NCBI GenBank assembly: GCA_003134655.1
Contig: PLBY01000035.1
Coordinates: 190,449-254,448 of the forward strand
DNA: 64,000 nt
Origin: Acidobacteriaceae bacterium
GTDB lineage: Bacteria; Acidobacteriota; Terriglobia; Terriglobales; Acidobacteriaceae
Direction: 5' to 3'
In this document: positions 37,301 through 46,999 of the stretch, one piece after another
Numbering within the stretch: position 1 is the stretch's first letter
How the letters are laid out: every line of letters starts with the position of its first letter
Made by a program: the position numbers and the translations under genes
Notes under the pieces: model-generated
The model's input: the letters and a program-made list of their open reading frames with translations, nothing else
Databases searched by the model: none
What the model was told of the DNA's origin: nothing

Positions 37301-38200
37301 GGTTCCTCCAAACTGGTTCTGGTTAAATTGCGGCTTGACTGTATTGAAGTAGCCTTGGGCGTTCAGCACTTTGTTGCGGAAGTATTCGTAGAAGTTGCCG
37401 TGCCACTGGTTGGTACCGGACTTGGTAACAACGTTGACCACGGCCCCTGAGTTGCGTCCGTACTCGGCGTCGAAGGTGTTGCTAATGACTCGGAATTCTT
37501 CGATGGCATCGGGCGTAGGCTGGATGGTAGGCAGGTTGACGAACTGATCGTTGGCGTCGCCACCATTGACGCTGAAATTGTTGGCTCGATCGCGGCCACC
37601 ATTTACGGACACAGACCCTGCGCTGTCACTGCCGTAAAACGTTCCGCCGCTCGATCCCAACTGCGACTGCACGCCGGGCTGCAGCTGCAAGAATTGGTAG
37701 CTGTCGCGAGCGTTCAGGGGGAGTTCGTTCACCGAACGGTTGTTCACGACCGCGCCGAGCTGCGTGCTGCTGGTATCGACCAGCGGAGCTTCGGCGGTGA
37801 CGTCGACCACTTCCTGATTCTGACCCAACTGCATAGTCATGTTCAGCGTGATGACCTGGTTAACGTCGAGCGCGATGCTGCGACGGACCGCCTTCTTGAA
37901 TCCCTTCAAGTCGAAACTGAGCGAGTACGTGCCCACGGGAATATTGGGGAACCCGAAGTCGCCGCTGTCGTTGCTGAGGGTATCCTGAGCGACGCTTGTG
38001 GCTTCGTTTGTGGCCGTTACCTTGACTCCGGACAAAACCGCGCCGGTGGGGTCGGAAATACGGCCGAGGATGCGGCCGCCCGTGCCCTGCGCGGAGAGCA
38101 GCGTCGGGAGAAAAAGACAGAGGGCAAGGGTCAGGCACAACGTTTTCAGTTGCGCCGCAGACGGGGATAGGCTCGACGAGCGAAGTCGCAGTGACGACAT
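34343..38200 (-). CDS. TonB-dependent receptor with carboxypeptidase-regulatory-like domain (Oar-like)
   Basis: A 1285-residue outer membrane protein. The start MSSLRLRSSS follows GGAGG at five bases and leads into a signal peptide ending near LLSAQ. Residues about 38-125 are a carboxypeptidase-regulatory-like beta sandwich (RILGRISDPTGAVLSGVKV). A plug domain follows (VVDVTAEAPLVDTSSTQLGA, VNELPLNARDSYQ), then a very large beta barrel with many NQF and Y-x-F strands ending in FALKFYF with a terminal aromatic. Such receptors are a hallmark of Acidobacteriota and import or bind large organic molecules. It is divergent from the pot operon and shares a putative operator with it. Confidence 0.92.
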   Translation of the reverse strand: MSSLRLRSSSLSPSAAQLKTLCLTLALCLFLPTLLSAQGTGGRILGRISDPTGAVLSGVKVTATNEATSVAQDTLSNDSGDFGFPNIPVGTYSLSFDLKGFKKAVRRSIALDVNQVITLNMTMQLGQNQEVVDVTAEAPLVDTSSTQLGAVVNNRSVNELPLNARDSYQFLQLQPGVQSQLGSSGGTFYGSDSAGSVSVNGGRDRANNFSVNGGDANDQFVNLPTIQPTPDAIEEFRVISNTFDAEYGRNSGAVVNVVTKSGTNQWHGNFYEYFRNKVLNAQGYFNTVKPQFNQNQFGGTFGGPIKKDRTFFFVSYEGRRLRQGVSGEIVAVPGPQERPTAAGSVFAGGFPDFWADGQTVNGISDQFVADALNGRTGCTAAITGLGGQTPASGVPWNQIFPTVNGNATIPTQCMDPVAMDMLRFVPSANRADGTYQAVPSAADTQNQFTFRFDHHINARQNFSFYYYFTNDTNFQPFYNFQASGANVPGFGANVGSRFQQFNPSHTWTINNSLVNEFRFTYMREGQLTFQHPQMTGAVQASCSSAAAQAVCFNGTSDSSAINALITSTGIDPTKAGITTGLPPSHTGVPFINVSGGFSIGNGWEGELPQVGNSFMWADSLTWVKGSHQFKFGADVRRARFDQTLYYNVSGQATFDGSTSNSVQYNDNYAGYLLGLADSYTQGSAQRENVRNTGVYLFAQDSWKLRPSITLNYGLRWELDTPLTDVLHHVQTFRPGQNTTQYPCVLTPDEQASFGVSTCADAGVLPTGLVVPGDQGVPPGMTQTYYKAFAPRVGIAWSPGRSGKTSVRAGWGLFYNPMEQLVLEQFGAEPPFGGSTYVASTFLNTPFVPQAGGYVTPNPFTGILSPTPKTPTDWASFRPMLLYGDFQPKMRTQYTAQYNFTIQRELAKDLVLQLGYVGSQGHRLLASHDINAANPQTCLDIATLANNDPNSVTSYGLQGTCGPFAEDNQFSVTLPASNGSLLPNGFHLPTGGTLQASGQTLNLVGLRPYSSPNCNPVTSVGCPLDGIPVFSNVFAEDTIAASAYNSFQASLEKRFSRGLQFQAAYTFSKSLDWASSFEETVNPFNYKSSRALSLFNSAQRFVINYVWDIPVRKYNGFAGKVLDDWQLSGIIQFQSGFPIRLQTQDDTELISSLFFLGAAAPQLNGPLQIVDPKQIQTFNTYNYGPVSGHYYLNADQAKFTDPTLGTFSTTPRSVCCGPGENQWDITVSKRITLSETKYFQFRADVFNLFNKTEFVNPDGNFSNSTFGQVLQARDPRLVQFALKFYF

Positions 38201-38252
38201 GGGGCCTCCAGACATCTTCGGGAGAGTTTGTTTTTTGTTGAAAAGCGACAGC

Positions 38253-38280
38253 TTGCATCCACCCACAACCTTGCTATAAT
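38253..38280 (+). promoter_or_regulatory. Promoter of the regulator-pot operon
   Basis: A perfect -10 TATAAT (38275-38280) with a poor -35 TTGCAT (38253-38258) at 16 bases. Transcription would start near 38287 and leave a leader of about 108 bases before the regulator ATG. That leader includes a perfect ten-base palindrome AGAAATTTCT (38342-38351). Confidence 0.6.
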
Positions 38281-38291
38281 CCCGCAAGGTT
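38267..38291. promoter_or_regulatory. Candidate operator overlapping two divergent promoters
   Basis: A perfect inverted repeat, AACCTTGC (38267-38274) and GCAAGGTT (38284-38291), with a nine-base centre that contains the forward TATAAT box. It also covers part of the -10 region and the start site of the divergent receptor promoter. The adjacent gene encodes a DNA-binding regulator with two helix-turn-helix domains, the obvious candidate to bind it. Confidence 0.62.
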
Positions 38292-38316
38292 AGAGAACAG
38301 GGCCGGGGACTGTCAA
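38289..38316 (-). promoter_or_regulatory. Promoter of the TonB-dependent receptor gene
   Basis: On the minus strand a perfect -35 TTGACA (38316-38311) is followed after 16 bases by TCTAAC (38294-38289), four of six matches to the -10. The start site would be near 38282, within the palindrome, giving an 80-base leader to the receptor ATG. Confidence 0.5.
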
Positions 38317-38394
38317 GGATAAAAAAACGACTCCTTCCCATAGAAATTTCTTATCGAGATTTCTGATGCCACCCTGCTATTGATAACCACCAGC

Positions 38395-39183
38395 ATGGCT
38401 GAACGTTACTTGAAGATCGGAGACGTGGCGCGAAAAGTGGGCGTTTCGCCGTCGGTAATCCGCTCGTGGGAAAGTCTTGGGCTGGCGCGGCCTCGGCGCA
38501 CGGAGAGCAAGTACCGCCTTTACACGGCGGAAGATGTGAAACTGCTGAAGCGGGCGCGCTTCTTGCGCAAAGTGCGAGGGCTGAACGCCGCTGCGATTGT
38601 CCAGCTGCTAAAGCGTGAGGGGAAAGTGCGCCCGGCGGCGGACGGCAATGCCGGCGCCATTGGATCGCATCTGCGGCAACTGCGGGCGCGGCGGCGGCTT
38701 TCGCTGGCGCAAGTGGCGCAGGCGGTGGACATCTCGGTTGGATTTCTCAGTGCGCTGGAACGTTCGCAAATGAGCGGTTCGGTAGGAACACTGCGCAAGC
38801 TCGCGCGCTTCTACAAAACGAACATTCTCGATTTCTTCGACGCCTCGGAAGCCAGCAAGCGCCAGGTGCGGCCGGCGGAACGCAAGGTGCTCGAAGCAGG
38901 AACCGGTGTGCGCATGGAACTGCTGGCGTGGGGGAACACCGTGATGGAACCGCACTTGTTTCGCATCGCCCCGGAAGCGGGCAGCGGAGATCCCTACACC
39001 CACGAAGGCGAGGAGTTCATTTATGTATTGCGTGGAGATCTTGAGATCACGGTGGAAGGCGAGGAGTACCGGTTGAAACCGGGCGACAGTTTTTACTTTG
39101 AGAGTGCGACGCCACACCGCTGGAAGAACCCGGGGCACAAGGAAACCTTGGTGCTGTGGGTGAACACTCCGCCAACGTTTTAG
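38395..39183 (+). CDS. MerR-XRE-cupin fused transcriptional regulator
   Basis: A 262-residue protein with three domains in a row. Residues 5-72 are a MerR-type winged helix (YLKIGDVARKVGVSPSVIRS, RLYTAEDVKLLKRARFLRKV). Residues 90-147 are an XRE helix-turn-helix (RRLSLAQVAQAVDISVGFLS ALERS). Residues 185-258 are a cupin (HEGEEFIYVLRG, LKPGDSFYFESATPHRW) with plausible metal ligands His203, Glu207 and His241. XRE-cupin proteins such as PuuR regulate putrescine use; the added MerR domain is unusual. ATG at 38395 is preferred, though a TTG five codons earlier is possible; neither has a good ribosome site. It leads the pot operon, eight bases before potD. Confidence 0.88.
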   Translation: MAERYLKIGDVARKVGVSPSVIRSWESLGLARPRRTESKYRLYTAEDVKLLKRARFLRKVRGLNAAAIVQLLKREGKVRPAADGNAGAIGSHLRQLRARRRLSLAQVAQAVDISVGFLSALERSQMSGSVGTLRKLARFYKTNILDFFDASEASKRQVRPAERKVLEAGTGVRMELLAWGNTVMEPHLFRIAPEAGSGDPYTHEGEEFIYVLRGDLEITVEGEEYRLKPGDSFYFESATPHRWKNPGHKETLVLWVNTPPTF

Positions 39184-39191
39184 GAGGAAGA

Positions 39192-40259
39192 ATGAACTGG
39201 CAACGCATGGTGCGCGTGCTGCCCTTGCTGGCAGCGATGCTGTGTGTGGGGTCGTGCTCCAAGAAGACACCGACGCTCAACCTTCTGGTATGGGAAGGTT
39301 ACGCCGATCCCTCGTTCATCAAAACCTTCGAAGAGCAGAACCATTGCAAGGTTTCAGCGTCGTACATGGGAACGAGCGACGAACTGATGTCGAAGTTGCG
39401 CATGGCAGGCACGGGGAATTTCGACGTGATCTCGCCGTCGAGCGATGTGGCGACTTCCATCGTGGCGGCGGGGTTGGCGGCTCCGCTCGACCTGGCGAAG
39501 ATTCCGAGCTACAGCCAGCTTTCTTCGCAGCTCACTTCCCTGCCGCTGGTGCGCGCGAGTGGCCAGGTGTACGGCGTGCCGTTCATGTGGGGACCAGACC
39601 CGATCGTATACGACACGACAGCCTTTCCGCAGCCGCCGGATTCGTGGAACGTGATGTGGGATCCAAAATACAAAGGGAAGGTTTCGGTGTGGGACGATCT
39701 CTCGACGGTCTACATGGCGGCGCAGGTTCTGGGTTATGACAAACCGGATCCGTCGCAGCTTTATAACTTGAGCGACGAGCAACTGGAAGCAGTCAAGAAG
39801 AAGCTACTCGAACTGAAGCCGAACATCCGCAAGATGTGGGCTACGGGCGGCGAACTAACGAATCTGTTTGTAAGCCACGAAGTGGTGATCGCGATGGGCT
39901 GGCCCCTCAATACCGCGGACCTAAAAAAGGCTAGCTTTCCGGTGGGCGAAACGATTCCAAAGGAAAACACCACAGGCTGGATCGATCACTTGATGATTAC
40001 AGCCGGGAGTGAGAACAAGGAACTCGCGCACAAGTTTCTGGAATACATGATCGAAGCCAAAACGCAGAAGCTGGTGACCGACAAGACGAACTACGTTCCG
40101 GCAAACCCGCAGTCGGGGCAGTTCATGACGGCCGATGAAGTGAAGATCCGGCACCTCGATGATGTGGACAACTATCAGAGGCGGATTTACTTCTGGCAGA
40201 ACGTGCCACGGCGCGCGAAGTACAACGAGATTTGGAACGACGTGAAGGCTGCACAGTAG
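39192..40259 (+). CDS. potD: Polyamine-type ABC transporter, substrate-binding lipoprotein
   Basis: A 355-residue PotD/PotF-family binding protein. The signal sequence ends in CVGSCSKK, a plausible lipobox, so the mature protein is probably anchored by a lipidated cysteine. Family features include LNLLVWEGYADPSFIKTFEE, FDVISPSSDVATSIVAAG, YGVPFMWGPDPIVYDTTAF and GWIDHLMITAGSENKELAHKF. An AGGAGG box overlapping the regulator stop codon drives the ATG at 39192. It binds putrescine, spermidine or a related cation in the periplasm; exact ligand unknown. It is the first transporter gene of the operon. Confidence 0.9.
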   Translation: MNWQRMVRVLPLLAAMLCVGSCSKKTPTLNLLVWEGYADPSFIKTFEEQNHCKVSASYMGTSDELMSKLRMAGTGNFDVISPSSDVATSIVAAGLAAPLDLAKIPSYSQLSSQLTSLPLVRASGQVYGVPFMWGPDPIVYDTTAFPQPPDSWNVMWDPKYKGKVSVWDDLSTVYMAAQVLGYDKPDPSQLYNLSDEQLEAVKKKLLELKPNIRKMWATGGELTNLFVSHEVVIAMGWPLNTADLKKASFPVGETIPKENTTGWIDHLMITAGSENKELAHKFLEYMIEAKTQKLVTDKTNYVPANPQSGQFMTADEVKIRHLDDVDNYQRRIYFWQNVPRRAKYNEIWNDVKAAQ

Positions 40260-40307
40260 CGGACCCACTGGATATTCGCGGGTTGGACCATCCGAACTCA
40301 ACGACTC

Positions 40308-41414
40308 ATGCCATCGTCGACCACTCCCGCCATCGCCGCAACGTTGAATACCATGCCCGCCGCAAGTCCAACCCTGCTCAGCATCCGGAATGTGGCCAAG
40401 AGCTTCGGCCGCAATGCGGTGCTGCGCAACGTTTCGCTCGAGATTGCGGAGGGGGAATTCCTGACCATTCTGGGGGAGAGCGGGTCGGGAAAGACCACGT
40501 TGCTGCGGATTGTCGCGGGCTTCGAGACCGCGAGTTCCGGCGAGCTTTGGATGGGGACGGAGAGACTCGATCACCAGCCTCCGTACCGGCGGCGCGTCAA
40601 CACAGTGTTTCAGAGCTACGCTTTGTTTCCGCATCTGACGGTCGAGCAGAACGTGGGGTACGGGTTACGTGTGGCGAAGCGTCCTGCTGCGGAGATTGCG
40701 CAGCGAGTAGCGGAAGCGCTGGATAAGGTAAAGATGTCGGCGCACGCGAAGGCAAAACCGTCGAAGATCAGCGGAGGGCAGCAACAACGGGTTGCGCTGG
40801 CTCGGGCGCTGGTGAACCGGCCGCGACTGCTGTTGCTGGACGAACCACTCTCGGCGCTGGATGCAAATCTGCGGCGGCAGATGCAGGTGGAATTGAAATC
40901 GCTGCAACGCGAGGTGGGCATCGCCTTTGTGTTCGTGACGCACGATCAAGAAGAGGCCATGGTGATGTCGGACCGTATTGCATTGCTGCGATCGGGTGAA
41001 CTGGAGCAGGTAGCGACACCGCGAGACATCTACAGCCGTCCGACGACGGCTTATGTGGCGCAGTTTATTGGACATACGAATTTGCTGAAAGGCGAAGTGC
41101 GAGGCGGCGTGGTGCGGTGTAGGCCGCTGGCGTGGCCGACTTCGCTTCCCGAGGGGCCAGCACTCTTTTCTTTGCGACCGGAGCATGTTCGACTGGCTGG
41201 CCCTGGAGCGGCGGCGAGCGGCGTGGTGCGCGTTTGCGGCCGGGTGGTGCATCAGGCGTTTCATGGGGCGACGGAATTGATTCGCGTGGAGTGTACAGAC
41301 GGGCTTGTGCTGGTCGCGCGGACGGCCGGTGGCGGCGGTGTGCAAAACGAAGTTGAGCTTGAGTTCTCGGCTGCCGATGCCGTGCTGGTGCGGGAATCAC
41401 CTGAAAGGAATTGA
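40308..41414 (+). CDS. potA: Polyamine-type ABC transporter, ATP-binding protein
   Basis: A 368-residue ATPase. Walker A GESGSGKT (56-63), the Q-loop in NTVFQSYALFPH (Gln102), the signature SGGQQ (155-159), Walker B LLLLDEP (174-180) and the H-loop in VTHDQEEA are all intact. A C-terminal TOBE-like domain begins after AQFIGHTNLLKGEV. The start could be ATG 40308 or ATG 40353; neither has a strong ribosome site, and the family start near PTLLSIRNVAKSFG fits both. Its stop overlaps the potB ATG (TGATG). Confidence 0.92.
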   Translation: MPSSTTPAIAATLNTMPAASPTLLSIRNVAKSFGRNAVLRNVSLEIAEGEFLTILGESGSGKTTLLRIVAGFETASSGELWMGTERLDHQPPYRRRVNTVFQSYALFPHLTVEQNVGYGLRVAKRPAAEIAQRVAEALDKVKMSAHAKAKPSKISGGQQQRVALARALVNRPRLLLLDEPLSALDANLRRQMQVELKSLQREVGIAFVFVTHDQEEAMVMSDRIALLRSGELEQVATPRDIYSRPTTAYVAQFIGHTNLLKGEVRGGVVRCRPLAWPTSLPEGPALFSLRPEHVRLAGPGAAASGVVRVCGRVVHQAFHGATELIRVECTDGLVLVARTAGGGGVQNEVELEFSAADAVLVRESPERN

Positions 41415-42262
41415 TGTTCTCCCGGACTTACAAGACGGTCGTGACGGTGCCACCGCTACTGTGGGTGTCGGTGTTTCTGCTGGTTCCGTATCTGCTCATG
41501 TTTTGCTACAGCTTTTGGTCAGTCTCGCCGTCGCAGGTCATCGTGCATTCCTGGAATCTTGATAACTACAAAGAGTTGCTGCAAAAAACGGTGTACTGGC
41601 AGACGCTGCTGCGCTCGATGTGGATTGCAGCGCGTGTGATGTTGTTTTCTCTACTGCTGGGATATCCGTTGGCGTATTTTCTGTCGTTCTACGCGGGCAA
41701 GCGAAAAGACCTGCTGTATCAGATGGTGATCATTCCGCTGTGGGTAAGTTATCTAGTGCGAGCGTATGCTTGGAAGACGATTCTCGGGTCGGATGGCGTG
41801 CTCAACACCTTGTTGCAGTACGTACATCTGACCCAGCATCCACTCGACTTTCTTCTCTACAGTCCCTTTGCCGTGGTGCTGACACTCACGCACATCTACA
41901 CTCCGTTCACGTTCTTACCGATTTATGCGGCGCTGGAGCACATTCCGCGCAATTTGGTCGAAGCCTCGCACGATCTGGGCGCCACACCGGCGCAGACGTT
42001 CTGGAAGGTCATCTTTCCGCTGTCGATTCCGGGCGTTGTTGCAGGAGCTACTTTCGCCTTCGTCTTAAGCCTGGGTGATTTCCTGGCTCCACTGCTGCTG
42101 GGCGGACCGAGCGGCATCATGATTTCGAACATCGTGGTCAGCCTGTTCGGTGCGGCTTACAACTGGCCTCTCGGCGCGGCGATTTCACTCGGCATGCTGG
42201 TAATCGTGGTGAGTCTGCTGTTCCTTTCCGAGCGACTGGAAAAGAAATGGAGTTTCTCGTGA
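41414..42262 (+). CDS. potB: Polyamine-type ABC transporter, permease
   Basis: A 282-residue permease with six transmembrane helices; the EAA loop reads EASHDLGATPAQTFWKVIFP. The N-terminus (VTVPPLLWVSVFLLVPYLLM) is typical of PotB. The chosen ATG at 41414 overlaps the potA stop and follows AAGGAA; a TTG directly upstream is also possible. It forms the transmembrane pathway with PotC. The 3' end overlaps potC by 16 bases if potC uses its ATG. Confidence 0.92.
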   Translation: MFSRTYKTVVTVPPLLWVSVFLLVPYLLMFCYSFWSVSPSQVIVHSWNLDNYKELLQKTVYWQTLLRSMWIAARVMLFSLLLGYPLAYFLSFYAGKRKDLLYQMVIIPLWVSYLVRAYAWKTILGSDGVLNTLLQYVHLTQHPLDFLLYSPFAVVLTLTHIYTPFTFLPIYAALEHIPRNLVEASHDLGATPAQTFWKVIFPLSIPGVVAGATFAFVLSLGDFLAPLLLGGPSGIMISNIVVSLFGAAYNWPLGAAISLGMLVIVVSLLFLSERLEKKWSFS

Positions 42263-43098
42263 GCGGCGGCACCGGCAATATCCCACGCTCGCGGTGGCTA
42301 TTAGCGCACGCTGCGGTGGTCTTTGCATTTCTTTATCTGCCGATTGCGGTTCTCATTCTTTATTCGTTCAACGGGCAGGGCGTGGGTGGATTTCCACCGC
42401 ATCACCTCACGCTCGACTGGTATCGCATCCTGTTCGCGGATGGACCGATCTGGGATTCGGTGCTGAACAGCCTCCAGGTGGCGTTCGCGGCAATGGCGAT
42501 CTCGCTGGCGTTTGGGATTCCGGCAGCGCTGGCGCTCGATCGGGCACAGTTTCCCGGCAAGGCGCTGTTCCGGCGATTGGTTCTGCTGCCGCTGATCCTG
42601 CCCGGCATTATAACGGGGCTTTCGCTGCTTATGCTGTTCAACCTGATGGGCGCAAAGCTCAGCCTGATGACGATTATGCTGGGACACGGCACGGCTTTGA
42701 TTTCGGTGGCGACCACCGAAGTTTTCGCGGGGCTGCAGAAGCTCGATCGGGCACAGGAAGAGGCGTCGCTCGATCTGGGAGCGAACTACTGGCAAACGTT
42801 CTGGCGCGTGACGGTGCCGAACTTGAAATTGCCGATCATCGGCGCGGCGCTGCTGATTTTCACGCTTTCGATGGACGAGATTGCGGTCAGCTTTTTCCTG
42901 ATCGGTCGCGACAATACTTTGCCGCTTGAGATTTGGGGAAGGCTGCGGCGCGGAATTACGCCGGAGATTAATGCAGTATCGACCATCATCTTTGTGTTTT
43001 CGCTGGCGACGATCGTGGTCTGGTACCGGCTGCGCGTCAGGGCCGAGGAAACTCCCGAGGTCGCAGCGGGACTCCTCGAGACCGCTGGCGAGAGGTAG
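42247..43098 (+). CDS. potC: Polyamine-type ABC transporter, permease
   Basis: A 283-residue permease, with the EAA loop EASLDLGANYWQTFWRVTVP and the PotC-like opening LYLPIAVLILYSFNG. Two starts are possible: ATG 42247, which overlaps potB by 16 bases, or GTG 42259, which overlaps the potB stop by four bases (GTGA) and has a GGAG box six bases upstream. The second is attractive because the coupling is typical of this window. It completes a full PotDABC set. No gene follows on this strand for about 120 bases. Confidence 0.92.
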   Translation: MEFLVSGGTGNIPRSRWLLAHAAVVFAFLYLPIAVLILYSFNGQGVGGFPPHHLTLDWYRILFADGPIWDSVLNSLQVAFAAMAISLAFGIPAALALDRAQFPGKALFRRLVLLPLILPGIITGLSLLMLFNLMGAKLSLMTIMLGHGTALISVATTEVFAGLQKLDRAQEEASLDLGANYWQTFWRVTVPNLKLPIIGAALLIFTLSMDEIAVSFFLIGRDNTLPLEIWGRLRRGITPEINAVSTIIFVFSLATIVVWYRLRVRAEETPEVAAGLLETAGER

Positions 43099-43217
43099 CC
43101 TACTTCCCTGCGCAGTCGCCACACCGAAGAATTCCCAAAACGGTAGCGAACCAAAATTTCCGTGCGTTCGGCCGCCACTTACCCACCTACCCTTGAGGAG
43201 AGCACATCGCTCTATTC

Positions 43218-44696
43218 ATGCGCGAAAAAATCTATATCGGCGCTCTTCTGGTTGCTATTGGCACGTTTCACACCGCTACTGTGAGGCAGGGACACCTCTG
43301 GGCAGATGACTTTGCAATGTACGTACATCACGCACAGAACATTGTTGAGGGCCGCTTCTACACTGATACCGGGTACATCTTCACATCCATCGTGGTCGGA
43401 CCGAAATACTACCCGCCGATTTTCCCAATCGTGCTCGCACCTATTTATAGAGTCTCCGGACTGAATCTGATTCCGATGAAACTGGAACAGGTCGTATTCC
43501 TTCTTCTTTCACTGCTTGCGATTTACGCCTATTGGAGGCGCGATCTGGGCTCGGGATACACACTGGCGCTGGTCGCAATTCTGGGTTTCGCTCCCGCTTT
43601 TTGGACTGCGAAAGACAACGTGCTGTCGGACATACTTTTTGTATTTTTCTTTTATCTGGCCGCACTTCTGGTGCGCAGCAGTCGCCACGACAGCACCGGG
43701 TGGTGGCGATGGGCCGTCGTGGTCGGGTTCGTGATTTATCTTGCCATCGGCACACGTACTGTTGGCATCGCGCTCGCCGCCGGTCTGGTTTTGTACGATG
43801 TCCTGAGACTCCGTACAGTTACTCGGTCCACCGCGGTATCAATCACGGTTTGTGGCGCGTGTCTGGCGCTGCAACGCTACATCACAGGGATCGGCCTCGG
43901 CGGTTATTCCGGCACCGAACACCCTACGTTCCACTCCATTGCCAGCAACGTTGCCACCTATACGCGCGTAACTGCGTCGTTCTGGGTGGGATCGATACGC
44001 AACCTTTTCGCCTACGCCGTCCTGGCGCTATTCCTGTCACTCGCTATCAAGGGATTCCTGGTTCGGTGGAACCGTGGTTTCACTTTCGTGGAGGCCGCCC
44101 TCATCCCCTACCTCACGGTTATTGCTCTTTTCCCCTTTCCGGGAGGTGTTCGGATGGTTTTTCCTGCAGTTCCGTGGATCGGATATCACGCGCTCTACGG
44201 ACTCAAGAGCATGGCGGAAAAACTAGCTCCACGCTACTCTCCGGGTGCAGCCTGGGCTTTGATTCTGCTGATTGCGATTCCCTATGGGCAGTTTTATCGG
44301 AAGGGTAACTTCGGACCCATTCGCGAGACGGTCGGCCTGCCTGAGTTCAACCAACTGTGTCAGGCGGTGCGCGAAAACACGGGCCCACAGGATCCAATCA
44401 TCTACGTTCGGGCCCGAGCCTTGTCGCTCTATACCGGACGGCCCGCGTCTGCGCCGAACTATCGTGGCAGCCATGCGGAACTCTGGCAGTGGGCGGGGAA
44501 CATCCACGCCAAATACTTGCTCACGACGAACGCTTTCAATGACGATCAAGGGTTTCTGGTCAGTTTCGTGCAGAGCAGTGCCGGAAGTTTCGACTTGGTA
44601 TACGAGAACGCAAACTTCAGACTCTACCGCATTCGTTCGTTCCCGGCAGGGTTCGGTCGGCCGACAAAACTCGCGATTGCCGCACCTCCGGCATGA
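43218..44696 (+). CDS. GT39-like polytopic membrane glycosyltransferase
   Basis: A 492-residue protein with about ten to twelve hydrophobic helices. The first luminal loop contains HLWADDFAMYVHHAQNIVEG, an acidic pair followed by a helix as in GT39/ArnT-type glycosyltransferases, and YPPIFPIVLAPIYRVSGLN. A soluble C-terminal domain follows the last helix. Members use polyprenyl-phosphate sugars as donors. The acceptor is unknown. The GAGGAG box is 18 bases before the ATG, unusually far, so the true start may be debated. It stands alone between the pot operon and typA. Confidence 0.75.
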   Translation: MREKIYIGALLVAIGTFHTATVRQGHLWADDFAMYVHHAQNIVEGRFYTDTGYIFTSIVVGPKYYPPIFPIVLAPIYRVSGLNLIPMKLEQVVFLLLSLLAIYAYWRRDLGSGYTLALVAILGFAPAFWTAKDNVLSDILFVFFFYLAALLVRSSRHDSTGWWRWAVVVGFVIYLAIGTRTVGIALAAGLVLYDVLRLRTVTRSTAVSITVCGACLALQRYITGIGLGGYSGTEHPTFHSIASNVATYTRVTASFWVGSIRNLFAYAVLALFLSLAIKGFLVRWNRGFTFVEAALIPYLTVIALFPFPGGVRMVFPAVPWIGYHALYGLKSMAEKLAPRYSPGAAWALILLIAIPYGQFYRKGNFGPIRETVGLPEFNQLCQAVRENTGPQDPIIYVRARALSLYTGRPASAPNYRGSHAELWQWAGNIHAKYLLTTNAFNDDQGFLVSFVQSSAGSFDLVYENANFRLYRIRSFPAGFGRPTKLAIAAPPA

Positions 44697-44749
44697 CAAC
44701 TGCGTCCGCGGTCTAGTAGAGTGGAAGAGACCTTCTGTGAGGATCCTTT

Positions 44750-46569
<1,820 letters not shown>

Positions 46570-46573
<4 letters not shown>

Positions 46574-46806
46574 AACCGCGACGCAAGCCCGAGAAGAGCA
46601 CAAAAGAAAAGCCGCCACTGCGCATGTTCCTGGTGCCCTGCAGTTGCGGGACGACGTTTGCCGTGGCGGAGAACTACGATCATCAAGGCACGGCTTGGGG
46701 ACGGTATCTCGTGTGTCCGGGTTGCGGCAAGAGGCACGATCCGAAGAACCGGCTGCTGCAGATGGGATTTCACGCTGAGGGATACTGGAAAGTAGACGAG
46801 TGCTAA
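46570..46806 (+). CDS. Small zinc-ribbon protein coupled to typA
   Basis: A 78-residue protein starting at a GTG that overlaps the typA stop codon. The N-terminus is basic ([15 protein letters not shown]); then [20 protein letters not shown] and [13 protein letters not shown] form a four-cysteine zinc ribbon. Basic tail plus zinc ribbon suggests RNA or ribosome contact, in line with the upstream translational GTPase, but this is inference. I do not recognise a named family. Confidence 0.75.
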
Positions 46807-46849
46807 GTCGTCCGCGTCCCCCAGTCGGCGCGCTCACCTTAAGATCGAT

Positions 46850-46882
46850 TTGACAAGCTGATTTTCGGAAACCTGCTATACT
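46850..46882 (+). promoter_or_regulatory. Extended -10 promoter of the RNA-binding protein gene
   Basis: TGCTATACT gives an extended -10 (TGn plus TATACT, 46877-46882). A perfect TTGACA stands at 46850 but at 21 bases, too far for normal pairing with this -10. Transcription would start near 46889, leaving about 110 untranslated bases before the GTG at 47000. Confidence 0.5.
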
Positions 46883-46999
46883 GCTCGGCGCATTCGACTG
46901 TTCGCCAGCTCCGGTATCGATTTTCAGGAACGGCCCTCCCGACCTGCCAAGTCCGCCGAATTGCTCGCACTTCCGACAGCTCAATGCAGAGGCAGACGC

